From Streptomyces sp. NBC_01276 (GTDB lineage: Bacteria; Actinomycetota; Actinomycetes; Streptomycetales; Streptomycetaceae): a DNA stretch of 64,000 nt. Positions 54,739 to 64,000 of the stretch are shown here, in pieces (the stretch's first letter is position 1; the number at the start of each line of letters is the position of its first letter). The DNA is taken from assembly GCF_041435355.1 (NCBI RefSeq), contig NZ_CP108442.1, forward strand, positions 4,834,501 to 4,898,500, in the 5' to 3' direction. Position numbers and translations under genes: made by a program. A model generated the notes under the pieces. It worked only from the letters and a program-made list of their open reading frames with translations. It did no database searches and was not told the DNA's origin.

Positions 54739-55860
54739 GTGAGAGTCATAGTCGTCGGAGGCGGCGTGGTCGGCACCATGCACGCCTGGCAAGCAGTCCA
54801 ACGCGGCCACGAGGTCGTCCAGATCGAGCGCGAGGCCGAGGCTCGCGGCGCGTCACTACGCAATTTCGGCCAGATCTGGGTCAGCGGCCGGGCCGGGGGC
54901 GAGGAACTCGACACCGCCCTGCGGGCCCGCGAGCTCTGGGAGCGGATCGGCGCGCAGGTGCCCGGCCTGGGTTTCCGTGCCATCGGCTCCCTCACCCCCG
55001 TCCGCAACGCCCGTGAACGCGCCGTCGCCGAGGCGGCCGTGGCCCGCCCCGACGCCGCCGCCCGCGGCTACCGACTGGTCACCGCCGCCGAGGCCCGGGA
55101 GATCAACCCGGCCCTGCGCGGCGACTTCGAGGCCGCCCTGTGGTGCGAGCGCGACGCGGCCGTCGAACCGCGCACCGCCCAGCTCCACCTGCGCGACGCC
55201 CTGCGCGCCTCCGGCCGCTACACCTTCCTCCCCGGACGCGAGGTCCGCGAGGTCACCGGCCCCGGCGCCGTCCGCGACGACCACGGCGACGTCCACCGCG
55301 GCGACGCCGTCGTCCTCGCCACCGGCGCCTGGCTGTCCGGCCTGGTCCGCGAACTCGCCCCCGACCTGCCCGTACGCCGCGTCCGCCTCCAGATGATGCA
55401 GACCGCCCCGCTCGGCGAGCGGCTCACCACCTCCGTCGCGGACGCCGACAGCTTCCGCTACTACCCGGCCTACGCGTCCCCCGCCCTCGACGCCCTCAAC
55501 GCCGAACAGGAACAGGCGCCGGTCGCCGCCGCGCACAGGATGCAACTGCTCATGGTCCAGCGCCTGGACGGCGGACTGACCATCGGCGACACCCACGAGT
55601 ACGAGCACCCGTTCGCGTTCGACACCCTCGAAGACCCCTACGAGCACCTCACCGGGGTGGTCGAGGCCTTCCTCGGCCGCCCGCTGCCGCGGGTCAGGCA
55701 CCGCTGGGCGGGCGTGTACGCCCAGTGCACCGACACCGGCCGCGTCGTCCACCGCCAGCAGGTGGGCGACGGCGTCTGGCTGGTGACCGGACCCGGCGGA
55801 CGCGGCATGACCTGCTCGCCCGCCATAGCCGAGACCACCGCGAACGAACTGGGCTGGTGA
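54739..55860 (+). CDS. FAD-dependent oxidase of phosphonate catabolism (TIGR03364 type)
   Basis: This 373-residue flavoprotein starts MRVIVVGGGVVGTMHAWQAVQRGHEVVQIERE, a Rossmann FAD site, and has the DAO fold with SLRNFGQIWVSGR, ALRGDFEAALWC and a C-terminal GPGGRGMTCSPAIAE. It resembles the TIGR03364 group, which occurs in 2-aminoethylphosphonate loci; related enzymes oxidise N-alkylated or free aminoalkylphosphonates to phosphonoacetaldehyde. A TTG 9 bases upstream is an alternative start. Its stop overlaps the phosphonatase-like gene. Confidence 0.82.
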   Translation: MRVIVVGGGVVGTMHAWQAVQRGHEVVQIEREAEARGASLRNFGQIWVSGRAGGEELDTALRARELWERIGAQVPGLGFRAIGSLTPVRNARERAVAEAAVARPDAAARGYRLVTAAEAREINPALRGDFEAALWCERDAAVEPRTAQLHLRDALRASGRYTFLPGREVREVTGPGAVRDDHGDVHRGDAVVLATGAWLSGLVRELAPDLPVRRVRLQMMQTAPLGERLTTSVADADSFRYYPAYASPALDALNAEQEQAPVAAAHRMQLLMVQRLDGGLTIGDTHEYEHPFAFDTLEDPYEHLTGVVEAFLGRPLPRVRHRWAGVYAQCTDTGRVVHRQQVGDGVWLVTGPGGRGMTCSPAIAETTANELGW

Positions 55861-56572
55861 ACACCGTGACCGACCGCACCCACGCCAGGAACCTGATCGT
55901 CCTCGACATGGCCGGCACCACCGTCGCCGACGGCGGCCTCGTCGAGCGCGCCTTCGAGCACGCCGCGGGGCACCTCGGCGTCGAGCCCGGCAGCGCCGAC
56001 CACGCCGTCAAGCTCCAGTACGTGCGCGACACCATGGGCGAGTCGAAGATCTCCGTCTTCCGCCACCTCTTCGGCACGGAGGAACTCGCCCGGCGCGCCA
56101 ACTCCGCCTTCGAGCAGGCCTACGGAGAACTCGTCGACGGCGGCCTCGTCGCCCCGCTCCCCGGCGCCCGCGAGACCATCGAGAAGCTCCGCGCCGACGG
56201 CCGCACCGTCGTCCTGACCACCGGCTTCGCCCGCGTCACCCAGGACGCCATCCTCGACGCCCTCGGCTGGCGGGACCTCGCCGACCTCACCCTCTGCCCC
56301 GCCGACGCGGGCGGCCGCGGCCGCCCCTACCCGGACATGGCGCTGACCGCCTTCCTGCGCACCGGCGCCGTGGCCGACGTACGCCACATGGCCGTCGCCG
56401 GGGACACGGCCTACGACGTGCTCAGCGGCAACCGCGCCGGAGCGGGCATCGTGGCCGGCGTCCTCACCGGCGCCCACGACCGCGCCGCGCTGACCGGGGC
56501 CGGCGCCACCCACGTCCTCGCCACCATCGCCGAACTGCCCGCCCTGCTCGCGCCGCTCGACGAGGAGCCGGT

Positions 56573-56576
<4 letters not shown>
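55857..56576 (+). CDS. Phosphonatase-like HAD hydrolase (TIGR03351 type)
   Basis: This 239-residue HAD enzyme has the phosphonatase-style nucleophile motif DMAGT (Asp17, Ala19) instead of DxDxT. The cap segment VRDTMGESKISVFRHLFG places Met60-Gly61 and Lys64 where PhnX has its Schiff-base lysine. Later motifs are VVLTTGFAR and AVAGDTAYDVLSG. The inferred reaction is C-P cleavage of phosphonoacetaldehyde or a close relative made by the preceding oxidase. The GTG start overlaps the oxidase stop, and its own stop overlaps the next start. Confidence 0.85.
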
Positions 56577-57614
<1,038 letters not shown>

Positions 57615-57622
<8 letters not shown>

Positions 57623-58568
57623 CGCCTCGCGGCGAGCCACCGCGCGAACCCCGGCCCCGACGGGGCAGTCCGGTCCGGGCGCCCCCCGCAGTGCCCCGCA
57701 CGCGGCCGGGGCACCGGCACCGCCGGTGCCCCGGGGAGCGGCCCGGCGGGGGATCGGGCGCGCCGCCTGGGCGCTGCCTCCTGTGGCCGTACTCGCGCTG
57801 GTGTTCCTCTATCCCCTCGCGCTGGTCGTGCGGCAGTCCTTCACCCCCGAGAACGGCGGCGGCGCCCTCGACGCGTACGCCTCCGTCTTCGCCTCCGCAT
57901 CGTTCCGCGAAGCGCTCGGCACCACCGTCTGGCTGGCCGTGGGCGCCACCGCCGGCTGCCTCCTGCTCGGCTTCACGCTCGCGCTGATCATCGCCTTCGT
58001 GCCCTTCCCCGGAGCCAAGGCCGTCGCCAGGTTCATCGACGTCTTCCTCTCCTTCCCCTCCTTCCTCATCACCCTCGCCCTCCTCTTCATCTACGGAACG
58101 GCCGGCATGGCCAACGGGGTCTGGACCGACCTCTTCGGCGTCGGCGACGGTCCCTTCCACTTCCTCAGCACCCCCTGGGGCGTCCTGCTCGCGGAGATCA
58201 CGTACTTCACGCCCTTCGTGATGCGCCCGCTGCTCGCCGCCTTCTCCCAGCTGGACACCGCACAGCTGGAGGCGGCCGCCGGCCTCGGCGCCCGCCCCGC
58301 CCGGATCGTCCGGCAGGTGATCCTCCCCGAGTCCCTCCCCGCCCTCGCGGCGGGCGGCAGTCTCGTCCTCGTCATGTGCCTCAACGAGTTCGGGATCGTC
58401 CTGTTCACCGGAGCCAAGGACGTCACGACCCTCCCGATGCTCATCTACGGCAAGGCGATCCTCGAATCCGACTACGCGGCCGCCTGCGTGGTCGCCGTCG
58501 TCAACATCGCGATTTCCGTCGGCCTGTTCGGCCTCTACCGGGTGGTGGGCAAGCGTGCTGGTGCATAG
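57615..58568 (+). CDS. phnU: ABC transporter permease, 2-aminoethylphosphonate type
   Basis: This 317-residue protein has an Ala/Pro-rich cytoplasmic N-terminus, six membrane helices and the ABC EAA loop (LEAAAGLGARPARIVRQVILPESLPALAAG). The first helix is ALPPVAVLALVFLYPLALVVRQSF. It forms the heteromeric channel with the next gene product. The start overlaps the ATPase gene by 8 bases. Confidence 0.82.
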
Positions 58569-59352
58569 CAAGGGCGGCCGCTGGGCCGCGTGGGGCCTGT
58601 TCGGCCTCCTCTTCCTGCCCCTCTTCGCCCTGCCCCTCCTCGTGGTGGTGGCCGCCTCCTTCGCCACCCACTGGTCCGGCGCCTTCCCCTCCGGCCCGAC
58701 CACCGCGAACTACGCGTCCGCCGTCCGGGGCGAATCCCTCCAGGCCCTGACCACCTCCCTGGTCACCGCGGTGACCGCCAGCCTGCTCGCGCTCACCGTC
58801 GGCACCTGGGCCGCGCTGGCCGCCGCCGGGCTGAGGAAGCGCGGGAAGCGCTGCCTGGACGCCCTGTTCATGCTGCCGGTCGCCGTGCCCTCCGTGGTGG
58901 TCGGCCTCGCCGTCCTCGTCGCCTTCAGCAGGCCGCCGGTGCTCCTCAACGGCACCGCCTCCATCGTCATCCTGGCGCACACGATCCTTGTCACGGCGTT
59001 CGCCTACCAGTCGGTTTCGGCCGCCATCGTTCGTCTCGACCCCGCGTACGAACAGGCGGCGGCCTCCCTCGGGGCCAGCCCCGCCCACGTGCTGTGGCGG
59101 GTCAGGCTCCCGCTCCTGCTGCCGTCCCTCACCGCGGCCGCCGGGCTCTGCTTCGCCCTCTCCATGGGCGAGCTGAGCGCCACGATGATGCTCTACCCGC
59201 CGGACTGGATGCCCCTCCCGGTCCGCGTGTTCACCGCCACCGACCGCGGCTCGCTCTTCGGCGGTTCCGCCGTGGCCGTGGTGCTGATGGCGACCACCCT
59301 CCTGGTGCTGCCGGCCGTCTCCCGCGTCCGCACCAGGGCCTCCTACCGCTGA
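58555..59352 (+). CDS. phnV: ABC transporter permease, second subunit, 2-aminoethylphosphonate type
   Basis: This 265-residue protein has six membrane helices and the EAA loop YEQAAASLGASPAHVLWRVRLPLLLPSL. Its GTG start lies inside the preceding permease gene. With that permease and the ATPase it forms the inner membrane part of the importer. Confidence 0.82.
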   Translation: MLVHSKGGRWAAWGLFGLLFLPLFALPLLVVVAASFATHWSGAFPSGPTTANYASAVRGESLQALTTSLVTAVTASLLALTVGTWAALAAAGLRKRGKRCLDALFMLPVAVPSVVVGLAVLVAFSRPPVLLNGTASIVILAHTILVTAFAYQSVSAAIVRLDPAYEQAAASLGASPAHVLWRVRLPLLLPSLTAAAGLCFALSMGELSATMMLYPPDWMPLPVRVFTATDRGSLFGGSAVAVVLMATTLLVLPAVSRVRTRASYR

Positions 59353-59402
59353 TCCCCGCCCGCCCCACCCCCGCCGACTCCCTTTCCCCGTAAGGAAGTT
59401 CC

Positions 59403-60476
59403 ATGCCCAGCAAGCTCCTGCTCCGCGTCACCGCCTCCGTCACGGGCAGCCTCGCCCTCGCCGTCTGCCTCACCGCCTGCGGCGGCGCCGCGACCGCCGG
59501 CTCCAAGGGTGGCGAGAAGGTCGTCACCGTCTACAGCGCCGACGGCCTCAAGGGCGACAAGGGCGACGGCTGGTACGACAAGGTCTTCGCCGAGTTCACC
59601 AAGAAGACCGGCATCGAGGTCAAGTACGTCGAGGGCGGGTCCGGCGAGATGGTGCAGCGCGCCGTCCGCGAGAAGACCAACACCCAGGCCGACGTGCTCG
59701 TCACCCTGCCCCCCTTCATCCAGCAGGCCGACGGCAAGGGCCTCCTCCAGGCGTACGAGCCGCAGGGCTCCGACAAGGTCAACGGCGGGGACAAGTCCGC
59801 CGACGGCAAGTGGACCTCCGTCGTCAACAACTACTTCGGGTTCGTCTACGACAAGAAGGAACTGACCGCGGCCCCCAAGACCTGGGAGGAGCTGCTGGAC
59901 GGCAAGTACAAGGGCAAGCTGCAGTACTCCACCCCGGGTGTCGCGGGCGACGGCACGGCCGTACTGATCAAGGCCATGCACGACTTCGGCGGCAAGGAGC
60001 CGGCGATGGAGTACCTCAAGAAGCTCCAGGCCAACAACGTCGGCCCGTCCTCCTCCACCAGCAAGCTCGCGCCCAAGACCGACAAGGGCGAGCTGCTCGT
60101 CGCGAACGGCGACGTCCAGATGAACTTCGCGCAGTCCAAGTCCATGCCGAACCTCGGCATCTGGTTCCCCGCCAAGGACGGCGGCAAGCCCACCACCTTC
60201 GCCCTCCCGTACGCGGCCGGACTCGTCGACAAGGCCCCGCACACCGAGAACGGCAAGAAGCTCCTCGACTACCTGCTCTCCGAGGACGCCCAGAAGCTGG
60301 TCAGCGAGGTCGGCGGAGGCTTCCCGGCCCGTACGGACGTGAAGCCGACCGACGCCAACGCCGTCGAACTCACCAAGATCATGGGTGGGGTCGAGGTCTT
60401 CGAGCCGGACTGGGCCGACATCGACAAGAACCTCACCGGCTACGTCGACGCGTGGAAGTCGGCGACCGGCAGCTGA
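59403..60476 (+). CDS. phnS: ABC transporter substrate-binding lipoprotein, 2-aminoethylphosphonate type
   Basis: This 357-residue lipoprotein has the lipobox LTAC (Cys26) and an iron/phosphonate-type binding fold: VVTVYSADGLKGDKGDGWYDKVFAEFTKKTGIEVKYVEGGSGEMVQRAVREK, KTWEELLDGKYKGKLQYSTPGVAGDG, and LPYAAGLVDKAPH. It captures the substrate outside the membrane for the importer. The gene follows the permease by 50 bases with a GTAAGGAAG site and is the last gene of the import block. Confidence 0.85.
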   Translation: MPSKLLLRVTASVTGSLALAVCLTACGGAATAGSKGGEKVVTVYSADGLKGDKGDGWYDKVFAEFTKKTGIEVKYVEGGSGEMVQRAVREKTNTQADVLVTLPPFIQQADGKGLLQAYEPQGSDKVNGGDKSADGKWTSVVNNYFGFVYDKKELTAAPKTWEELLDGKYKGKLQYSTPGVAGDGTAVLIKAMHDFGGKEPAMEYLKKLQANNVGPSSSTSKLAPKTDKGELLVANGDVQMNFAQSKSMPNLGIWFPAKDGGKPTTFALPYAAGLVDKAPHTENGKKLLDYLLSEDAQKLVSEVGGGFPARTDVKPTDANAVELTKIMGGVEVFEPDWADIDKNLTGYVDAWKSATGS

Positions 60477-60774
60477 TCCGACACCTCCCGGTCACCCACG
60501 ACCGGAAGAGTGACGAGCGCATAACGGGTCTGGACCGAAGGTGCCCACGAGGCCCCTCGGCCCGGACCCTCCGCGCGCCCGCCCCTCCGCACCACCGAGC
60601 GGCCCCGCACCACCACCGCGCCGCACCGCCCGGCACTCCCGCGCCGCCCAGCACCCCTGCACCTCTGCACCCCAGCACCTCTGCACCCCTGCACCCCTGC
60701 ACCGCCCGGCACCCCCGCACCGCTCAGCGCCACGCTCCGCGCCCCCGTCTGCCCACTTGCTCCTGGAGGAGTAC
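60477..60774 (+). repeat. C-rich short direct repeats upstream of the phosphatase-family gene
   Basis: Nearly 300 bases without a gene contain, at about 60640-60722, eight or more copies of a 9-base CACCCCTGC/CACCTCTGC-like unit. They follow the candidate GntR operator and precede the GGAGGAG ribosome-binding site. No function is evident for the repeat. Confidence 0.55.
60521..60538 (+). promoter_or_regulatory. Candidate GntR operator, site 2 (upstream of phosphatase-family gene)
   Basis: ATAACGGGTCTGGACCGA contains the palindrome GGTC-TG-GACC and repeats the 11 bases ATAACGGGTCT of site 1. The site lies about 240 bases before the phosphatase-family start, between it and the importer operon. 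Confidence 0.6.
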
Positions 60775-62370
60775 GTGTCCCCTGTCCTGTCCGGACGGAC
60801 CCTCGCCGTGGCCGCCACCGCCACGGCCCTGCTCGCCACCGCCCTCGGCGCCACCACCGCCCTCGCCGCCCCGCAGCCCCCCGCCACCCCCAAGGCCGCG
60901 GCCGAGGCCGCCGCCGCCGAGGCCGCCGCGGCCCCCAAGACCGCCGCAGTCCCCAAGGCCGCCGCCACCACCGACAAGGTGCTCGTGATCGGCATCGACG
61001 GTACGGTCCTCGACCGCGTCAAGGCCGCCAACGCCCCCAACCTGCAAGGGCTGATGGCCCAGGGCCTCACCGCCCGCAGCACCCTCTACGCGAGCCCGAT
61101 GGCCGCCACCTCCTCCGGCCCCGGCTGGTCCACCATCGCCACCGGCGTCTGGCCCGACAAGCACGGCGTCAAGGACAACTCCTTCACCGGCAAGAACTAC
61201 GGCGCCTACCCGGACTTCCTGACCCGCATCGAGAACGCCAAGCCGGCGCTCAACACCTACGCCGCCGCCGACTGGGAACCCATCGCCTCCACCGACCAGA
61301 ACGGCCCGATCTTCTCCGCCGAGGTCGACAAGCGCCTCAGCCTCAAGGGCGACCGCGACGGCTACGGCAGCGAGGACCCGAAGATCGCCGCCGCTGCCGC
61401 CGCCGAGCTCCAGAACCAGAACCCGGACGCCGCCTTCGTCTACCTCGGCGAGATCGACCACGCGGGCCACACCTCCGGCGCCGCCGGCCAGGAGTACCTG
61501 AACGCCATCGGCCGCGTGGACACCCTGGTCGGCAAGCTCCTCACCGCCGTCCAGAACCGCCCGACCTACGCCCAGGAGAACTGGAAGGTCCTGGTGACCA
61601 CCGACCACGGCCACACCGACGCGGGCGGCCACGGCGGCTCCACCCTCCAGGAGCGCGGCACCTTCGTCATCGCCAAGGGCGCCGGCATCCCCGCCGGTTC
61701 GGTCCGCACCGACGTCAAGCTCGTCGACGTCGCCGCCACCGCGCTCGCCCAGGTCGGGGTCACCGCCGCCGGGACCGACGGCGTCCCGCTGACCAGCCCC
61801 GGCAGCGACCCCTTCGACACCCTGCGCCCGGGCCTCCAGGCCCGCGTGGACGAGACCGGCATCCCGGCCGCCACCAAGGGCTTCACGCACACCCCGCCCG
61901 CCGGCTGGTCGGTCGACAACTCGAAGATGGGCAGCGGCGGCGTCACCGAGTGGGCCGGATGGGCCTTCGCCACCGACGAGTTCTGGAGCCAGTCGCAGCG
62001 GGACCAGTGGCGCGAGCTGAACGTCCGCTCCCGTGACGTCTTCGCCGTCGCCGACTCCGACGACAAGAGCCACACCGGCACCTTCGACTCCACCCTCGTC
62101 ACCCCCAAGTGGGCGGTCACCGGCGGCACCACGCGCACCCTCGCCTTCCAGACGCACTACCGCCACGAGGCCGGCCAGACCGCACAGGTCCTCGTCTCCT
62201 ACAACGGCGGCGCCGCGACCGTCGTGAAGAACTACACCGCCGACGCCGTGGCCAAGGGCGAGTCCATCGCCCTCCAGGTCCCGGCCGGCGCCACCGACGT
62301 CCAGGTCCGCTTCCGCTACAGCGGCACCAACAACTGGTTCTGGACCGTCGACGACGTGACCCTGGGCTGA
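60775..62370 (+). CDS. Secreted alkaline-phosphatase-superfamily phosphodiesterase/phosphatase
   Basis: This 531-residue protein has a signal peptide (RTLAVAATATALLATALGATTALAA), an Ala/Lys-rich stretch, and a nucleotide-pyrophosphatase-type domain. Metal-site segments are VLVIGIDGTVLDRV, YLGEIDHAGHTSG and VTTDHGHTDAGGHGG, and a nucleophile Ser/Thr lies in ATSSGPGWSTIATG. A C-terminal beta-sandwich of about 150 residues follows (WAVTGGTTRTLAFQTHYRHEAGQTAQVLVSYNGG). The enzyme should cleave phosphate or phosphonate mono- or diesters outside the cell. The GTG start follows GGAGGAG. Confidence 0.82.
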   Translation: MSPVLSGRTLAVAATATALLATALGATTALAAPQPPATPKAAAEAAAAEAAAAPKTAAVPKAAATTDKVLVIGIDGTVLDRVKAANAPNLQGLMAQGLTARSTLYASPMAATSSGPGWSTIATGVWPDKHGVKDNSFTGKNYGAYPDFLTRIENAKPALNTYAAADWEPIASTDQNGPIFSAEVDKRLSLKGDRDGYGSEDPKIAAAAAAELQNQNPDAAFVYLGEIDHAGHTSGAAGQEYLNAIGRVDTLVGKLLTAVQNRPTYAQENWKVLVTTDHGHTDAGGHGGSTLQERGTFVIAKGAGIPAGSVRTDVKLVDVAATALAQVGVTAAGTDGVPLTSPGSDPFDTLRPGLQARVDETGIPAATKGFTHTPPAGWSVDNSKMGSGGVTEWAGWAFATDEFWSQSQRDQWRELNVRSRDVFAVADSDDKSHTGTFDSTLVTPKWAVTGGTTRTLAFQTHYRHEAGQTAQVLVSYNGGAATVVKNYTADAVAKGESIALQVPAGATDVQVRFRYSGTNNWFWTVDDVTLG

Positions 62371-62403
62371 CCCGCCCGGGCCCGCACCGCGGGACGGCCG
62401 TCC

Positions 62404-62434
62404 GGGCCGTGGACGCCCTCCGCGTCCACGGCCC
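62404..62434 (+). terminator. Terminator after phosphatase-family gene
   Basis: GGGCCGTGGACGC pairs perfectly with GCGTCCACGGCCC across a 5-base loop, 34 bases after the stop. Confidence 0.8.
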
Positions 62435-62503
62435 CCGGCCGCTAGGGTGGTACAGACCAGAGGCCCCCGAGGTCAGAGGCCCCGCAGAGCGGAGAACAGT
62501 CCC

Positions 62504-63283
62504 GTGGCAGAGCGCAAGCCGATCGAATCCTGGCTCACCGACATGGACGGGGTCCTCATCCACGAGGGCACCCCGATCCCCGGCGCGGATGCCTTCATCA
62601 AGCGGCTGCGCGAGTCGGGCAAGCCCTTCCTGGTGCTGACGAACAACTCCATCTACACCCCGCGCGACCTCCAGGCCCGGCTGAGCCGCATGGGTCTGGA
62701 CGTGCCCGTCGAGAACATCTGGACCTCGGCGCTGGCCACCGCCAAGTTCCTCGACGACCAGCGGCCGGGCGGTACGGCGTACGTCATCGGCGAGGCGGGC
62801 CTGACCACCGCGCTCCACGACATCGGCTACATCCTCACCGACCACCAGCCCGACTACGTGGTCCTCGGCGAGACCCGCACGTACAGCTTCGAGGCCATGA
62901 CCAAGGCCGTCCGGCTGATCAACGCCGGCGCCCGCTTCATCTGCACCAACCCCGACGAGACCGGTCCCTCCACCGAGGGCCCGCTCCCGGCCACGGGTGC
63001 GGTCGCCGCGCTGATCACCAAGGCGACCGGCAAGCAGCCGTACTTCGCGGGCAAGCCCAACCCGCTGATGATGCGCACGGGCCTGAACGCCATCGGCGCG
63101 CACTCCGAGAGCAGCGCGATGATCGGCGACCGGATGGACACCGACGTCCTGGCCGGGCTGGAGGCGGGCATGCAGACCTTCCTCGTGCTGACCGGCCTGA
63201 CCTCGGTCGAGGACACCGAGAAGTTCCCGTACCGCCCGACGAAGACGGTGGACTCCATCGCCGACCTGGTGGACCTGGTTTAG
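62504..63283 (+). CDS. HAD-IIA family hydrolase (NagD-like)
   Basis: This 259-residue phosphatase has HAD motif 1 LTDMDGVLIHEG (Asp13, Asp15), motif 2 LVLTNNS and motif 3/4 MIGDRMDTDVLAGLEAG with GKPNPLMM, in the NagD/p-nitrophenyl phosphatase order with a C2b-type cap. The substrate is probably a nucleotide or sugar phosphate. Candidate promoter TAGGGT lies 57 bases upstream, and GGAG precedes the GTG start. Confidence 0.88.
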   Translation: MAERKPIESWLTDMDGVLIHEGTPIPGADAFIKRLRESGKPFLVLTNNSIYTPRDLQARLSRMGLDVPVENIWTSALATAKFLDDQRPGGTAYVIGEAGLTTALHDIGYILTDHQPDYVVLGETRTYSFEAMTKAVRLINAGARFICTNPDETGPSTEGPLPATGAVAALITKATGKQPYFAGKPNPLMMRTGLNAIGAHSESSAMIGDRMDTDVLAGLEAGMQTFLVLTGLTSVEDTEKFPYRPTKTVDSIADLVDLV

Positions 63284-63335
63284 GGCCGTCGCGCGGTCCG
63301 TTGGTGCGAACGGCTGACACATACGGGCCAAGAGA

Positions 63336-63361
63336 GCGCCGCTCCGGATGCGGAGCGGCGC
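63336..63361 (+). terminator. Terminator after HAD-IIA gene
   Basis: GCGCCGCTCCG pairs perfectly with CGGAGCGGCGC around GATG, 53 bases after the HAD-IIA stop and 35 bases before the next start. Confidence 0.75.
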
Positions 63362-63396
63362 GTCGCGCGTGAATCTCCTTGTCGAGGAGGTTCACC

Positions 63397-64000
63397 ATGC
63401 GCAGTTCTCTGATCGCACTCCGTGTCGCCGGGGTGGCCGTCGTCCTGACGGCGAGCACCGCCGTGACCGTCCCAGCCGCGCTCGCGAACGAGTGGGACCG
63501 CGGCGGCGTCTCGGCGGACCCGAATCCGGCCGAACCGGGGGCGCAGGTCAAGATCCGCGTCCGTGGCTGTGACGGCGACCGGGCGATCGCCCTCTCCCCG
63601 GTCTTCGTCTCCGAGGCCCACCTGACGTCCGGCCGCGACGACCGCCGCACCCTCTACGGCGAGACGATGATCAGCTCCCACGCCCGGCCCGGCTGGCACG
63701 AGATCAAGGTGAAGTGCGCGGGCCGCGACGGCGGTCGTGACGGCGACGGCCGCGACGGCGGCCGCGACGACGGTCTGCGCGGCTCCATCGAGATCCGCGA
63801 GCGCGACCACCGCCCCGACCCCCACCACTCGCCGGTCTGGCCCGTCCACGCGGGCGGCGGCGGGATGGCCGCCCAGGTCGCCGAGACCACCCGGCTCGCC
63901 GCGGCCACCAAGAAGAGCCACGGCGGGGACGGGCCCGGACTGTCGCAGACCGTCATCGGCGCCGTGCTGGCCGCGGCCGCCAGCCTGGCGGTCGCCGGGC
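63397..64000 (+). CDS. Secreted or membrane-anchored protein, 3' truncated by window end
   Basis: The frame starts ATG after GAGGAGG and runs past the window edge (201 codons seen). It has a signal peptide (VAGVAVVLTASTAVTVPAALA), a short beta-rich domain with two cysteines (VRGCDGDRAIALSP, IKVKCAGRD) and an Asp/Gly/Arg-rich stretch. At the end a hydrophobic segment begins (QTVIGAVLAAAASLAVAG), probably a C-terminal membrane anchor. I do not recognise the function. Confidence 0.7.
   Translation, partial: MRSSLIALRVAGVAVVLTASTAVTVPAALANEWDRGGVSADPNPAEPGAQVKIRVRGCDGDRAIALSPVFVSEAHLTSGRDDRRTLYGETMISSHARPGWHEIKVKCAGRDGGRDGDGRDGGRDDGLRGSIEIRERDHRPDPHHSPVWPVHAGGGGMAAQVAETTRLAAATKKSHGGDGPGLSQTVIGAVLAAAASLAVAG

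Overview
The window is high-GC (about 72%) actinobacterial DNA, almost certainly a Streptomyces chromosome. Evidence: GTG/TTG starts, many 4-base start/stop overlaps, an SsgA-like sporulation protein, a class E sortase with an LAxTG substrate, DasR-type operators beside N-acetylglucosamine PTS genes, and a gene order (hppD, SsgA-like gene, M6 protease, pncA/pncB, clpS, cysO-cysM, nagE/nagF, rph, rdgB) that I recall as the conserved Streptomyces core. Gene assignments rest on recognised motifs and recalled family knowledge. No database search was run.

Layout. 1-2.5 kb is an accessory junction: the 3' end of a HINT-containing polymorphic toxin with a translationally coupled putative immunity gene, then broken pieces of an IS630-type transposase and an actinomycete element-type integrase. 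2.5-10.4 kb: an ArsR/small protein/MFS operon with a perfect operator palindrome, Lrp/AsnC regulator divergent from hppD, a TPR membrane protein divergent from a GlcD-like flavin oxidase, and an SsgA-like protein. 10.6-19.8 kb: two RDD membrane proteins, a secreted M6 metalloprotease, pncA and pncB, and clpS with its DUF2017 partner. 20-23.7 kb: an amino-acid permease, then a cysteine block (JAMM peptidase, leader peptide, CysO-like carrier, CysM-like synthase). 23.7-30.9 kb: DUF488 and a membrane-tethered PemK-like protein, an MBL hydrolase, the GlcNAc PTS (two EIIC, one EIIB, three DasR-like sites), rph, a small lipoprotein, rdgB and tRNA-Leu. 31-35.7 kb: an HNH remnant, Bcp, DUF3618, GroES-like, a guanidine-III riboswitch with a Gdx-type exporter, and a bifunctional PBP. 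35.8-43.7 kb: an ABC-2 exporter, envelope proteins and an AbiEi/nuclease-like protein. 43.8-45.5 kb: a lower-GC DUF262/HNH protein that looks acquired. 45.6-53.7 kb: SEC-C protein, sortase E, a YidC paralogue, FAH hydrolase, a Gfo/Idh oxidoreductase divergent from a ROK regulator, and an LAHTG surface protein. 53.8-62.4 kb: a phosphonate-type uptake and catabolism cluster. The window ends with a HAD-IIA hydrolase and a truncated secreted-protein gene.

How genes work together. The strongest systems-level reading is at 53.8-62.4 kb. A GntR/UTRA regulator precedes a flavin oxidase, a phosphonatase-like HAD enzyme and a 2-aminoethylphosphonate-type ABC importer. The same 11-base element (ATAACGGGTCT) extending into a GGTC-N2-GACC-like half-palindrome lies upstream of both the oxidase gene and a secreted alkaline-phosphatase-superfamily gene. 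This suggests that extracellular hydrolysis, uptake and C-P cleavage form one regulon. Other coherent units are a cysteine leader peptide with a CysO carrier whose Gly-Gly is masked by two residues and a nearby JAMM peptidase, guanidine riboswitch control of guanidinium export, and DasR control of GlcNAc uptake.
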